Source: Tahibacter amnicola
GTDB taxonomy: Bacteria > Pseudomonadota > Gammaproteobacteria > Xanthomonadales > Rhodanobacteraceae
Assembly: GCF_025398735.1 (NCBI RefSeq)
Contig: NZ_CP104694.1
Span: forward strand, 237,501 to 301,500
Length of the DNA stretch: 64,000 nt
Reading direction: 5' to 3'
In this document: in pieces, positions 53,499 through 62,237 of the stretch
How positions within the stretch are numbered: the stretch's first letter is position 1
Layout of the letters: each line of letters starts with the position of its first letter
The notes under the pieces: model-generated
What the model was told of the DNA's origin: nothing
Database searches by the model: none
Seen by the model: only the letters and a program-made list of their open reading frames with translations
Made by a program: the position numbers and the translations under genes

Positions 53499-55268
53499 CT
53501 AGGCGATTGCACCCATCGACAGGTGGGGCTCAAACGAGGCGACGCGATTCCTGCCAGACCGCTTGGCGTGATAGAGCGCGACATCGGCGCTGGCGACGAG
53601 GCGTTGCAGGTCATAGCCGGCCGACGCGGTCTGCGCCACGCCGAAACTGGCCGAGACGGGCTGGCCATGGCTGTTCCCGGACGTGGTGACCGTGGCGATT
53701 CGCGCGCGCAGCTCATCGGCCTTGCGCATCGCGGCGTCCTGCGAGGCGCGCGGCAGCACGATGGCAAACTCCTCGCCGCCCAGGCGGCCCAGTACCTCGT
53801 CTTCGGCCAGGCAGGACTTGCACACCTTGGTGACCTGCTTGAGCACGAAGTCGCCGGCCGCGTGGCCGTGCGCGTCGTTGATCTGCTTGAAGTGATCCAG
53901 GTCGAACAGCACCATGCTGACCGGCTCGCCGGCGCGCCGGCATTCCTCGAGCGTGCGTTCGGCCACGAACATGAAGTGGGGGCGGTTGGAGACGCCGGTC
54001 AGGCCGTCGCGCTGCGCCAGGCGCATGAAGTGCAGCTGCGCGCGCTTGGTGCGGTAGGTCCACAGCAGCAGGAACAGCAGTACCGTGCCTAGCAGGACGA
54101 TATACAGGCGCCCGTTCTCCACGGCCTTGTCGGCCAGCTGCTGCTGCAGCTGCAGAACCTGGTTCTGCTTGTTGAGCGCCTCGATGTGGAACCGGGCGGC
54201 CGCCACTTCCTGGCGGATCCGCTGGAATGCCAGCTGGCGCGCGCTGATGTCGTCGAGGTAGCCCTTGTCGGCCGCGGCGAACTTTTCATGGAAAGCCAGC
54301 GCCGATTTGTAGTCGCCCTGCGCACGGGCGATTTCGTACAGCACCTGGTAGGCCGTCACCAGGGGTTCGGTAATCTGGTTGGGAACCGCGTCGGCCACGG
54401 CGCGCTCGGCATGCTCGCGCGCCAGCGTCACATTGCCGACCTGCTTGTAGGCGCGCGCCAGCAACGCGTCGCTTTCGGAAACGATGCGGGCGTAACCGGT
54501 GCGACGCAGCGCGTCGTAGTGCCGGGTGAGCAGGTCGATCGCATCCTGGGCACGATCCTGCCGGGTCAACAGTTGCGCCACGTAGCCGCGGATCACGCTC
54601 GCGTGCAACGGTTCGCTCAGTTTCTCGCAGGCTTCGATGCCGGCCTGGAAGTCTTTGTCGGGGTTGGTCAGCTGGCCCGACTTGTACATCGCTTCCAGCC
54701 GCAGTTGCCCACCTTTGCAGGCGCCACGGCCCGCCCAGTCCTCGCTGAGCAGTTTTTCCGCATATTCCAGGCCCAGTTCGTACTGGCCGACCTGGTTGTA
54801 GAGGATCGCGGCGACGACGAATCCCTGTTCGCGCGCATCACGGTCGTGCACCTCGGGCAAGAGGTCGAGGATCTTGCTCAGCTGGCCGTAGGCTTCCTCG
54901 TAGCGCCGCGCGATGGCCAGCATGTTGACCACGGTGGCGCCGGCGCGGAAACGCAGTGTGGCGTCGGTGGAGCTGTCGATGATGCCGTTCAGGACCGGGA
55001 TCGCCCCGGCATAGTCGCCGTCGTAGGCGATCTTCCAGCCCTGCAGGTAGCGCAGGTACATCGCTTCGGCCGGCGGCAGCGCGTCGCGCTGGCTCTCCAG
55101 CTTGGCCATGATCTGGTTGAATTCGGCGTGGTTGGACGTCTTGATGGAATCGGCTTGCTTGAGCAGCAGCATGGCCGCGTCGGGTTCGATCGCGGCCGTG
55201 CTGTGCAAGGCGAGGATGAGCGCCAGCCCGACGCGTCGGAACAACCGGGCGATGGCGCCGCGCATCAT
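53499..55268 (-). CDS. TPR-GGDEF diguanylate cyclase, adjacent to the borosin precursor gene
   Basis: 589-residue c-di-GMP synthase. Signal or anchor sequence (VGLALILALHSTAA), TPR-type helical region to about residue 350 that would lie in the periplasm, a coiled coil, one membrane helix (LYIVLLGTVLLFLLLWTY) and a C-terminal GGDEF domain with active-site GGEEF and LFDLDHFKQINDAHGHAAGD. The inhibitory RxxD site is not visible (AEDE at that place), so it may lack product inhibition. It starts 4 bases after the stop of the putative precursor peptide gene, so both are surely on one transcript. Confidence 0.92.
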   Translation of the reverse strand: MMRGAIARLFRRVGLALILALHSTAAIEPDAAMLLLKQADSIKTSNHAEFNQIMAKLESQRDALPPAEAMYLRYLQGWKIAYDGDYAGAIPVLNGIIDSSTDATLRFRAGATVVNMLAIARRYEEAYGQLSKILDLLPEVHDRDAREQGFVVAAILYNQVGQYELGLEYAEKLLSEDWAGRGACKGGQLRLEAMYKSGQLTNPDKDFQAGIEACEKLSEPLHASVIRGYVAQLLTRQDRAQDAIDLLTRHYDALRRTGYARIVSESDALLARAYKQVGNVTLAREHAERAVADAVPNQITEPLVTAYQVLYEIARAQGDYKSALAFHEKFAAADKGYLDDISARQLAFQRIRQEVAAARFHIEALNKQNQVLQLQQQLADKAVENGRLYIVLLGTVLLFLLLWTYRTKRAQLHFMRLAQRDGLTGVSNRPHFMFVAERTLEECRRAGEPVSMVLFDLDHFKQINDAHGHAAGDFVLKQVTKVCKSCLAEDEVLGRLGGEEFAIVLPRASQDAAMRKADELRARIATVTTSGNSHGQPVSASFGVAQTASAGYDLQRLVASADVALYHAKRSGRNRVASFEPHLSMGAIA

Positions 55269-55272
55269 TGCC

Positions 55273-55548
55273 TCACGCGACCGCGCGGATGTGGCAGGCC
55301 GCGACGATGCGGCTCTTGTCGTCCTGCGGCGCGTCCTGCTCGTCGTTGTCCGGCGGCGCCAGAACGCAGGAACGTACTGGCGTCAGGCCCAGAGCCCGGC
55401 CGATCGCCGTGCGGTCGCCCGCCAGCAGGGCGGCCTTGATCGACGCATCGATCGTGCTGTCACCCAGCATGGCTTCCAAGCCTTCGCGGCCGCCGTCGCG
55501 CGCCGCCGTTGCACCGATACGCTCAAGAAACGCAATTGCCTCAAGCAT
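55273..55548 (-). CDS. Putative split-borosin precursor peptide
   Basis: 91 residues: MLEAIAFLERIGATAARDGG..., an AGGGGTG site before the ATG. Residues 1-55 form a small helical domain (FLERIGATA; LEAMLGDSTIDASIKAALLAGDRTAIGRALG) of the LigA/SonA-like type that serves as recognition domain in bacterial borosin precursors. Residues 56-91 are an extended tail with two Cys and two blocks rich in Val, Ile and Ala (PVRSCVLAPP and SRIVAACHIRAVA) separated by an acidic DNDEQDAPQDD; either could be the N-methylated core. The methylase of the borosin family lies upstream in the same direction. Similarity to SonA is from memory and should be treated as inference. Confidence 0.6.
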   Translation of the reverse strand: MLEAIAFLERIGATAARDGGREGLEAMLGDSTIDASIKAALLAGDRTAIGRALGLTPVRSCVLAPPDNDEQDAPQDDKSRIVAACHIRAVA

Positions 55549-55821
55549 GGATTCACCCCTTTCCGTTGTGCCGTGATGGCTGGTGTCGATGAGGTTGTCA
55601 GACCGCCTGCGGGTCACCCTCGCCCGTGCCGACGGCGTGCAGGGCAGCGTCGCTGCCTGCATTCCCGTCGGAGCCGGCGCCCCGGTGGGCGGCTCGCAGA
55701 TACTGCACGCAATCTGCCCAATCGGAAAGCGGAAAATCGGGATTCCTGGCATCGTGTGCCGCTACGCATTTTGCGTGTCCGGCCATTTTGGCACTGGCTC
55801 AAATCACGCCGTGGATACGCA
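55549..55821. other. Gap between acetyltransferase and precursor genes, with a weak small ORF
   Basis: 273 bases inside the borosin cluster. On the reverse strand a 62-codon ORF (55598-55786, MAGHAKCVAAHDARNPDFPL) has plausible composition but no ribosome-binding site, so I do not call it a gene. The region could hold a separate promoter for the precursor, which would need to be made in excess over the enzyme. Confidence 0.4.
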
Positions 55822-56337
55822 TCAACCCGGTGCGCGCCGCATCCGCCAGGTGCGCCATGGCGGTGGCGCCGGATCCGCCGTTTCCGGCAGCGCCGAAAAT
55901 CCGACGCTGACTACCAGCTGCTCGGCTCGCTCGTGCGCGCGGCGGTACTGCACGTAGACCTCATCCAGGCCAAAGGAGTCAAAGGCGATTTCGGTGAGTT
56001 TTCGCAGAATTTCCTTGCCGTAGCCGCACGACTGGCGTTCCGCCGGCAACAGGATTCCCGCCTCCGCGCAACCCCGGGTACGGTCGATGGACTGCAGTCC
56101 TGCCAGACCGAACGCGTTCTGCCCCGCCGCTTCGGCCACACTGAAAAAGGCGTGGCGGCAATCGGCGCCCGGTAACGACGGAAGTGCCGCGGCAAAAGCC
56201 CTTTCGACGCCGGCGGATGAGAGCGGCCGCGCCACGTGCTCCATGACCCCGGCGTCGCCGTAAAGATATTCGAAGAGGGCACGGTCGCCTTCCTGGAGCG
56301 GCCGAAGTACCAGGCGCGCCGTCGTGTAGATACGCAT
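55822..56337 (-). CDS. GNAT acetyltransferase (RimJ/RimL type) in the borosin cluster
   Basis: 171 residues (MRIYTTARLVLRPLQEGDRA), the usual RimJ/RimL start, with the acetyl-CoA site approximated by LLPAERQSCGYGKEILRKLTEIAFDSFGLDEVYV and the C-terminal ERAEQLVVSVGF. It begins 2 bases after the methylase stop, so the two are coupled. It may acetylate the N-terminus or a side chain of the matured peptide, or act as self-protection; both are inference. Confidence 0.85.
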   Translation of the reverse strand: MRIYTTARLVLRPLQEGDRALFEYLYGDAGVMEHVARPLSSAGVERAFAAALPSLPGADCRHAFFSVAEAAGQNAFGLAGLQSIDRTRGCAEAGILLPAERQSCGYGKEILRKLTEIAFDSFGLDEVYVQYRRAHERAEQLVVSVGFSALPETADPAPPPWRTWRMRRAPG

Positions 56338-56339
56338 GA

Positions 56340-57137
56340 TCAGTCGCCGGGAACCAGGGTCATGTCCAGCGCCGCCAGCTGCGCGCGTATCGCGCGGCGT
56401 GGCTCGAGCGGGCGCACCGGCGCGATGACGACCGTATCTTCCGCGTCGATCGGCGCCGCCGGCAGTTCGCACAGACGCACGGAATCCATACGCGGGGCCA
56501 CCACGGGCAGTGTCGGTGCACGGTAGATCACGACGGGATGGTCGGCCGGATAGTGTTCCAGCAGCAGTTCCACCAGGAGCTGCCGATAGGCCGGCCCGGT
56601 CGAGGTTCGCGTCAGTGAGCGATCGCCGGCCAGTCCCACCTGCCACAGGACCAGGTAGGCCGAGCTGTCGATGGTGCGCCGGTACAGCATGAACTGGCTG
56701 GCTTCGTAGTGCTGGCAGCCGACACGTCCCGGATCGATGCCCAGGTCGGCATAAAGGCAATCTTCCGCGGAAACGCCCGGCACCATGAGCGCCTCGTGCC
56801 CTTCCGAACGGGCCAGTGCGATGGCCCGGTGCGGTGCCCAGGCGAACACGCCCGGGTGCCCGTAGAAGGCGCCGCAGACCGATTGTCCGGCGCGAACCGG
56901 CGCAAGCATCGCCTCGACCATCTCCCGGTAGGTCAGCCGGCGTGACTTGCCCGCTTCATAGAACGGCTGGAGGCTGCGGACGTCCGGATGCAGCGTGCGC
57001 AGCCAGGCTTCGACGACGCTGTCGGATACACCGGCGAAGACGACGTCGGCCTGGGTGATATGACTTTTCGCCAGCGGCCCGATATGCGAGCCAAGGGTCA
57101 TGCCGATGCCGACGCAGACGAGCTTTCCCTGGGGCAT
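56340..57137 (-). CDS. Borosin-type peptide backbone alpha-N-methyltransferase (SonM/OphMA family)
   Basis: 265 residues from the ATG at 57135-57137 (GGAAG upstream), a tetrapyrrole-methylase-fold SAM enzyme: LVCVGIGMTLGSHIGPL at the N-terminus, then the active-site stretch QPFYEAGKSRRLTYREM. In OphMA, Tyr66, Arg72 and Tyr76 are catalytic; here the same spacing gives Tyr60, Arg66 and Tyr70, while the residue matching Tyr63 is Gln. The blocks GAFYGHPGVFAWAPHRAIA (about 89-107) and MVPGVSAEDCLYADLGIDP (about 118-136) are almost the borosin signature and unlike CobA or siroheme enzymes. It has no C-terminal clasp or core of its own, so it must act on a separate precursor. Confidence 0.88.
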   Translation of the reverse strand: MPQGKLVCVGIGMTLGSHIGPLAKSHITQADVVFAGVSDSVVEAWLRTLHPDVRSLQPFYEAGKSRRLTYREMVEAMLAPVRAGQSVCGAFYGHPGVFAWAPHRAIALARSEGHEALMVPGVSAEDCLYADLGIDPGRVGCQHYEASQFMLYRRTIDSSAYLVLWQVGLAGDRSLTRTSTGPAYRQLLVELLLEHYPADHPVVIYRAPTLPVVAPRMDSVRLCELPAAPIDAEDTVVIAPVRPLEPRRAIRAQLAALDMTLVPGD

Positions 57138-57273
57138 GGTGCTTCCGTGCGGAGCTGGCTGGGGCGCGCCAATCGCGGGAATCGCGCTGCTGCAGCGACG
57201 AAATGGGCGAATCGGCGTGAAGAACCGGAGTACATCAGGAAGGACGCGGCAATGACGCGGTGCAGCGAGCGGA

Positions 57274-57302
57274 GGAAAACGTGCCCGACGGACACGTTTT
57301 CC
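57274..57302 (-). terminator. Terminator of the HU-like gene
   Basis: Arms GGAAAACGTGCCCG and CGGACACGTTTTCC around a single base; 13 of 14 positions pair, with an A/T-rich outer part and a T run on the reverse strand. It lies 14 bases past the stop of the HU-like gene. Confidence 0.6.
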
Positions 57303-57315
57303 CCCGCAGGGACGA

Positions 57316-57723
57316 TCAGACCGCGGCGTCCTTGAGCTTCTTGAGCGCACGCGCCTTGACGCGGACGGTCGCCGGCTTGGCCGGGAACCAGCGCTCTTCG
57401 CCGGTGAACGGGTCTTTCGCGAAACGCTTCTTCTTGGCCGGAACAGCCTGGGCCGTCAGCTTGACGATGCCCGGCAGGGTGAACTGGCCGACACCCTTCT
57501 TGTGGATGGCGCCGAGGATGGTGCCCTCCAGCGCTGCAAGAACCGCCTTGACCGATTTCGGCTCAACGCCGGTCTGCTCGGCAATGTAGCGGCTCAGTTC
57601 GGACTTGGAGAAGGCTTCCTTGATCGGCTTGATTCCGCCGGCGGCGGCAGACGCCTTGGCGGCTTTCGCAGGAGCCGCGGAGCGGCGGGAAGCGGCGGCA
57701 GTGGTCGCAGATTTCTTAGGCAT
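57316..57723 (-). CDS. HU-family DNA-binding protein with Ala/Lys-rich N-terminal tail
   Basis: 135 residues, against about 90 for HU: an extra N-terminal tail of about 30 residues (SRRSAAPAKAAKASAAAGG), rich in Ala and Lys like histone tails, precedes the HU fold (FSKSELSRYIAEQTGVEPKSVKAVLAALEG; GQFTLPGIVKLTAQAVPAKK). The DNA-binding arm is present in a shifted form (DPFTGEERWFPAKPATVRVKARALKKLKD). Probably a nucleoid protein. The C-terminal arm resembles the DUF4496/HimA-like group found in Xanthomonadales. Confidence 0.88.
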   Translation of the reverse strand: MPKKSATTAAASRRSAAPAKAAKASAAAGGIKPIKEAFSKSELSRYIAEQTGVEPKSVKAVLAALEGTILGAIHKKGVGQFTLPGIVKLTAQAVPAKKKRFAKDPFTGEERWFPAKPATVRVKARALKKLKDAAV

Positions 57724-58173
57724 GTGGCAGTGGTCTCGTAAACAGTTGCGCTTGCGCGATCAATCGGCAAACGACCCTGCAACCAGGGCGCACGAACTTT
57801 ACTGCATGTTCGGGTCGAGCAAGAAACCCCCCGAGGCATTTTTCTGCGCCCAAAGCCCGCCGGTTGTCGATTTCGGCCACCGGCGCCACCCCACCTGCGC
57901 CCACTTCGACAGCCGTTCGCGTCACATCTGTCCAATCGGACAAGAAATGTCGTACCGGCCGCGGCGATGGGTTTACGTCGTGTTGCAAATGGGTGTTCTT
58001 TTCCCGTACGCGCCCTCGTTTATTCCCTTTGAAAGGGCGACGTCCCTCACACATTCGGGAGTTTTGCCCGTGTCTGGCGGTGACAGGCGATGCTTCGGCA
58101 GACCGGACAGCGGGTATCGGCACGCTTGGCCCGTTTAATGCTTCATCAGGATTACAACAGAGGAGTTCAGCAA
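57724..58173. other. Divergent promoter region between the HU-like gene and a small unknown gene
   Basis: 450 bases. No credible gene: plus-strand frames overlap the HU gene antisense. The part 57730-57850 should hold the HU promoter; an AT-richer patch around 57985-58030 and ATTACAACAGAGGAG before 58174 belong to the next gene. Confidence 0.45.
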
Positions 58174-58428
58174 ATGCGCACTTCGATGAAACTCAGCGAT
58201 ACGCTCAAAGAAGTCGAGACGCTGCGCCGTCGGCTGGCGCTCTGTGCCGACACGTCGTCCCGCGACAGCGTGAGCAACCAGTTGTTCAACCGCATCAATA
58301 CGCTGTGGCGCGAAGGTGCCATGAGCCGTAGCGAATGCTGGGAAATCTACTCGGAAATCCAGGCCGCGACGCACTTTGAAGATACAAGCCGCGTGCCGAT
58401 GCTGGCGCTTCGTACCTACGAATCGTAA
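58174..58428 (+). CDS. Small protein of unknown function
   Basis: 84 residues (MRTSMKLSDTLKEVETLRRR) with AGAGGAG upstream, a strong ribosome-binding site. Largely helical, charged and amphipathic (LFNRINTLWREGAMSRSECWEIYSEIQAATHFED); no membrane segment. No family recognised. Confidence 0.65.
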   Translation: MRTSMKLSDTLKEVETLRRRLALCADTSSRDSVSNQLFNRINTLWREGAMSRSECWEIYSEIQAATHFEDTSRVPMLALRTYES

Positions 58429-58901
58429 TCGTCACCATGCATCACCGGCAGTCGATCGTCCTTATCTCCGCCCGGCCGGCCCGGCGCCGGTACGCGGCGC
58501 CGGCACGATGTGTCGCTCTCACGCGGCGCTGATCCGCACCCGCATTGCCGCCGTCGGTGCGGCGTGTCCTCCTCCGGCGTCCGTCGCCGACCCCGCTTCC
58601 CACTGAACAGATCCCTACCCGGGACTGACGTTTTGTTGCTGCCCAGGCGGGCATAACGGCGAATTCACGGCGCCGTAAAGCGAATTACCCGTGCCCGTCG
58701 CGCAGGTCCGTGCGCATTGCCTACCCTGTCGGCGGGACAGAGCAAGCCGGCGCGACGACGGAATTCAGGCACGTGCAACGCCGCTGCACGCCGCCGCGCC
58801 CGCTCAGGCCAAAAGGGAACTTTTTCTTGCCCGGACTTCGCGGCGCAGGCAAGATCGGACATTGCCAACAGCATCTGGCGGACACTTTCCGGAATCGCGA
58901 A
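58429..58901. other. Intergenic region before the hybrid kinase
   Basis: 470 bases. The kinase frame extends upstream to 58710 without a proper start; I take the ATG at 58902. Nothing else stands out. Confidence 0.4.
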
Positions 58902-61900
58902 ATGGCGCCTGACGACGCTCGTATCCGCGCCTTCTTTGCGCAGGAACTCTTCGGGGTTTTCGAGCTCGACGACCAGGGACGCTACCGCTCCAGCAACGCC
59001 TGCTGGGCGTCGCTGGCGGGCCTTCCCGAGCACACCCTCCGCGGTCGCCCCCTGTGGCAATTCGTGCCTGCCGATGACGTGGCAGCGCTGCAGGAGGCGC
59101 TGGGCCGGGCGGCCGCCGCGCCGGTGACGCACAATTGCCGCATTGTATACAGCGGCGGGGGCCTGCGCGGTGTCCGAATGACGCTCTCGCCCGTCGCCGG
59201 TGGCGGGCTGATCGGCATCGCTCTGCCAACGTCCGCGACCGCACCGGATGGATCCCGGCCCATCCCTACTGGTCATGCGCTGGCCACGGAGCTGCTGGCC
59301 ATGGAGCGCTTGCATGCCATCACGACGCGCCTGTCGGGAGGCACCGACCTTGAGGCCATCCTCGGCGACATACTCGACGCCGTGCTCGACCTGCACGGCA
59401 CGCAGAGCGGTGCGCTGCAATTGCTCGACAGCGTGCGCGGTTCACTGCAACTGGCGGTACAGCGTGGATTGAGCGAGTCCTTCGTCGCCCAGCTGGACGG
59501 CGTGCCGGTGGTCGAATCCACCCTGAGTGGTCGCGCCATCTGCACGGGGCAGCGTGCCGTGCTCCAGGAGAACGAAGCGCTGCTCCCTTTCGAGGTGGCA
59601 GCACCGGTGGCGGAACTGGCCGACATCCGCTCCGCCCAGTGCACCCCGATCCTGACCCACGGCGGCCGGATGCTGGGCGTCCTCACCACCTATTGCACCG
59701 ATGAGCATTGCTTCGGCGAGCAGGAATTGCGACTCACGGATCTCTACGCCCATCAGGCGGCGGAGCTGATCGAACGCAACCAGGCCCAGGCCGAACTGCG
59801 TGCGAGCCAGGACCGGCTGCGCCTGGCGCTGGATGTCAGCCGCGTCGGCAGCTGGCGCTACGACCCGCTTACCGACGAGGGTGAGTGGGATTACCGCATG
59901 CGGGAAATCTGGGGCTGCACGATCACCGCCGCCGGCGCCAACATGCGCGAAGCACTGGGTCGCATTCATCCGCAGGATCGGGAAAGCGTGCACCGCGCCG
60001 TGCAGGATGCGCTCGATCCCGCCGGCGACGGCGCGTATTCGATCGACTACCGGATCTGCCTGCCCGACGGCTCGCAGCGCTGGATCTCCGCCAATGGCCG
60101 CGCCAGCTTCGAAGGCGAAGGCCAGGACCGTCACGCGGTCCTGCTCAATGGCACGGCGCTGGACATCACCGACCAGAAACGCGTCGAAGGCGTGCTCGAG
60201 CGCCTGATGCAGGATTCCGAACGCAGCCGACGCCTGTACGAGACCATCCTGTCCAATACGCCTGATCTGGTCTACGTCTTCGACCTGAAGCATTGCTTCA
60301 TCTACGCCAACGACGCGCTGCTGCAGCTGTGGGGCAAGTCCTGGGACGAAGCCGCCGGCAAGACGTTTCTCGAGCTGGGTTATCCCGAGTGGCATGCCGC
60401 GATGCACGACCGGGAAATCGACCTGGTGATCCGCACCCGCCAGCCCGTCCGCGGCGAAGTGCCCTTCACCGGCACGCAGGGGCTGCGCATCTACGACTAC
60501 ATTTTTACACCGGTACTGGGCAATGAAGGCGAAGTGGAGGCCATCGCCGGCACCACGCGCGACGTGACCGAGCGCAAACAGGCCGAGGAATCGATCCGCA
60601 CGCAGGCCGAGCGCCAGCGCCTGTTGTGGGTGGCGGCCGCGTCACTGCTCACCAACGATGATCCGGAACTGATGATGCGCGAGCTGTTTGCGCGCATCGC
60701 CCCGCACTTCTCGCTGGATACCTATTTCAACTACATCGTCGACGAAACTGACCACGTGTTGCGGCTGGAATCCTGCGTCGGCGTTCCGGACCAGTTCCTG
60801 TCCCAGTGTCGCCAGCTGGCTTTCGGCGAAGCCATGTGCGGCCACGTGGCGCTCACGCGCAATCCGGTCGTGGCCCGTTTTGTCCAGCAATCGGAAGATC
60901 CGCGCCAGGCGCTGCTCAAGACCCTGGGCATCCGTTCCTACGCCTGCTCGCCGATGCTGGCGGACAATCGCCTGCTCGGCACGCTCTCGTTCGCCAGCCG
61001 CACGCGCGATGTACTGGACGAGGACGACGTGAAATTCCTGCGCATCGTCACGCGCTACGTCACGGTGGCCTACGAACGATCGCGCCTGGTGAGAAAGCTG
61101 CGCGAAGCCGATCGCAAGAAGGACGAGTTCATCGCACTGCTGGCGCACGAGCTGCGCAACCCGCTCGCACCGCTGCGCAATGGCCTGGAAATCATGCGCC
61201 TTGCCGCCACCGACGCAGACGCCGTGGCGCGCGCCCGTTCGATGATGGACCGCCAGCTGGCGCACATGGTGCGGCTGATTGACGACCTGCTCGATGTCTC
61301 GCGGATCAGCCTCAACAAGATGGAATTGCGCCGCACCAGCGTATTGCTCGCGGACGTCGTCGCCAGCGCGGTGGATACGGCGCGCCCGTCGATCGAGGCC
61401 GCCGGGCACCAGCTGGAAATCGACCTGCCGCGCGACACCGTCGTGCTCGACGCCGACTTCACCCGCCTGGCACAGGTGATCGGAAACCTTTTATCTAACA
61501 GCGCAAAGTACACTCCTGCAAACGGAAACATCCTGCTGTCGGCCCAGGTGTTGCCGACGGAGGTGGTGATCCGGGTCATCGACAACGGCATCGGAATCCC
61601 TGCCGATTCCATGCATACGATTTTCGACATGTTCTCGCAGATCGACCGCAGCGTGGAACGCAGCACCGGCGGCCTCGGCATCGGCCTGGCACTGGTCAAG
61701 GGCCTGGTGGAAATGCACGGCGGCAGCGTGCATGCGCACAGCGACGGCCCTGGCCTTGGCAGCACCTTCACCGTGCAGTTGCCGCTGGGCCTGCGCGGCT
61801 CGACCGGCGAGACGGTCACGACAGACGCCGCCGCGGCGCCGGCGCGGCGCATCCTGGTCGTCGATGACAACCGCGACTCCGCAGCATCGATGGCTACCAT

Positions 61901-62219
61901 GCTCAGCCTGCTCGGCAACGAGGTGCACACGGCGCACGACGGCCTGGAGGCGGTCGAAATGGCGCAGACCCTGCGACCGGACATCATCCTGATGGACGTG
62001 GGCATGCCCGAGCTGGATGGACACGAGGCCACGCGGCGAATCCGCGCGCAGGACTGGGGCGGATCCATCCAGATCATCGCGCTGACCGGCTGGGGCCAGG
62101 CCGAGGACCACGCCCGGAGTGAGCAGGCCGGCTGCGACGGGCACCTGGTCAAACCGGTCAGTCTGGTGGACCTGCAGCGCGTACTGCACGCCCGTCGTGC
62201 CGGCGCACCGGTTTCCTGA
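58902..62219 (+). CDS. Hybrid sensor histidine kinase / response regulator with PAS and GAF domains
   Basis: 1105 residues, no membrane segment. Order: PAS (FGVFELDDQGRYRSSNACWA), GAF at about 130-290 (LHAITTRLSGGTDLEAILGDIL), PAS with PAC (LRLALDVSRVGSWRYDPLTD), PAS (ILSNTPDLVYVFDLKHCFIYANDA), GAF at about 565-735 (LLTNDDPELMMRELFARIAPHFSLD), HisKA with H-box LLAHELRNPLAPLRNGLE, HATPase with IGNLLSNSAKYT and GLGIGLALVKGLVEMHGG, and a receiver domain at 985-1100 (ILVVDDNRDSAASMATML; phospho-Asp in ILMDVGMPELDG; KPVSL). The start at 58902 has only GGAA upstream. No dedicated output partner is encoded nearby; the next gene is convergent. Confidence 0.92.
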   Translation: MAPDDARIRAFFAQELFGVFELDDQGRYRSSNACWASLAGLPEHTLRGRPLWQFVPADDVAALQEALGRAAAAPVTHNCRIVYSGGGLRGVRMTLSPVAGGGLIGIALPTSATAPDGSRPIPTGHALATELLAMERLHAITTRLSGGTDLEAILGDILDAVLDLHGTQSGALQLLDSVRGSLQLAVQRGLSESFVAQLDGVPVVESTLSGRAICTGQRAVLQENEALLPFEVAAPVAELADIRSAQCTPILTHGGRMLGVLTTYCTDEHCFGEQELRLTDLYAHQAAELIERNQAQAELRASQDRLRLALDVSRVGSWRYDPLTDEGEWDYRMREIWGCTITAAGANMREALGRIHPQDRESVHRAVQDALDPAGDGAYSIDYRICLPDGSQRWISANGRASFEGEGQDRHAVLLNGTALDITDQKRVEGVLERLMQDSERSRRLYETILSNTPDLVYVFDLKHCFIYANDALLQLWGKSWDEAAGKTFLELGYPEWHAAMHDREIDLVIRTRQPVRGEVPFTGTQGLRIYDYIFTPVLGNEGEVEAIAGTTRDVTERKQAEESIRTQAERQRLLWVAAASLLTNDDPELMMRELFARIAPHFSLDTYFNYIVDETDHVLRLESCVGVPDQFLSQCRQLAFGEAMCGHVALTRNPVVARFVQQSEDPRQALLKTLGIRSYACSPMLADNRLLGTLSFASRTRDVLDEDDVKFLRIVTRYVTVAYERSRLVRKLREADRKKDEFIALLAHELRNPLAPLRNGLEIMRLAATDADAVARARSMMDRQLAHMVRLIDDLLDVSRISLNKMELRRTSVLLADVVASAVDTARPSIEAAGHQLEIDLPRDTVVLDADFTRLAQVIGNLLSNSAKYTPANGNILLSAQVLPTEVVIRVIDNGIGIPADSMHTIFDMFSQIDRSVERSTGGLGIGLALVKGLVEMHGGSVHAHSDGPGLGSTFTVQLPLGLRGSTGETVTTDAAAAPARRILVVDDNRDSAASMATMLSLLGNEVHTAHDGLEAVEMAQTLRPDIILMDVGMPELDGHEATRRIRAQDWGGSIQIIALTGWGQAEDHARSEQAGCDGHLVKPVSLVDLQRVLHARRAGAPVS

Positions 62220-62237
62220 GCAGGGCCGAGCGCGGAT

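Noticed and set aside
55549-55752. Longer version of the precursor protein starting at 55752
   Set aside because: The added part is Pro/Arg-rich without homology logic, while the ATG at 55548 has a good ribosome-binding site and starts the helical domain.
55598-55786. 62-codon ORF in the borosin cluster (MAGHAKCVAAHDARNPDFPL)
   Set aside because: Plausible composition, but no ribosome-binding site and no family; kept only as a remark.
56340-57137. Cobalamin or siroheme (precorrin) methyltransferase
   Set aside because: No other tetrapyrrole gene lies nearby, and the active-site Tyr/Arg/Tyr pattern and PGVSAEDCLYADL block are those of borosin enzymes.
57605-58138. Plus-strand 177-codon frame over the HU promoter region
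   Set aside because: Partly antisense to the HU-like gene, no ribosome-binding site, and no domain in the translation.
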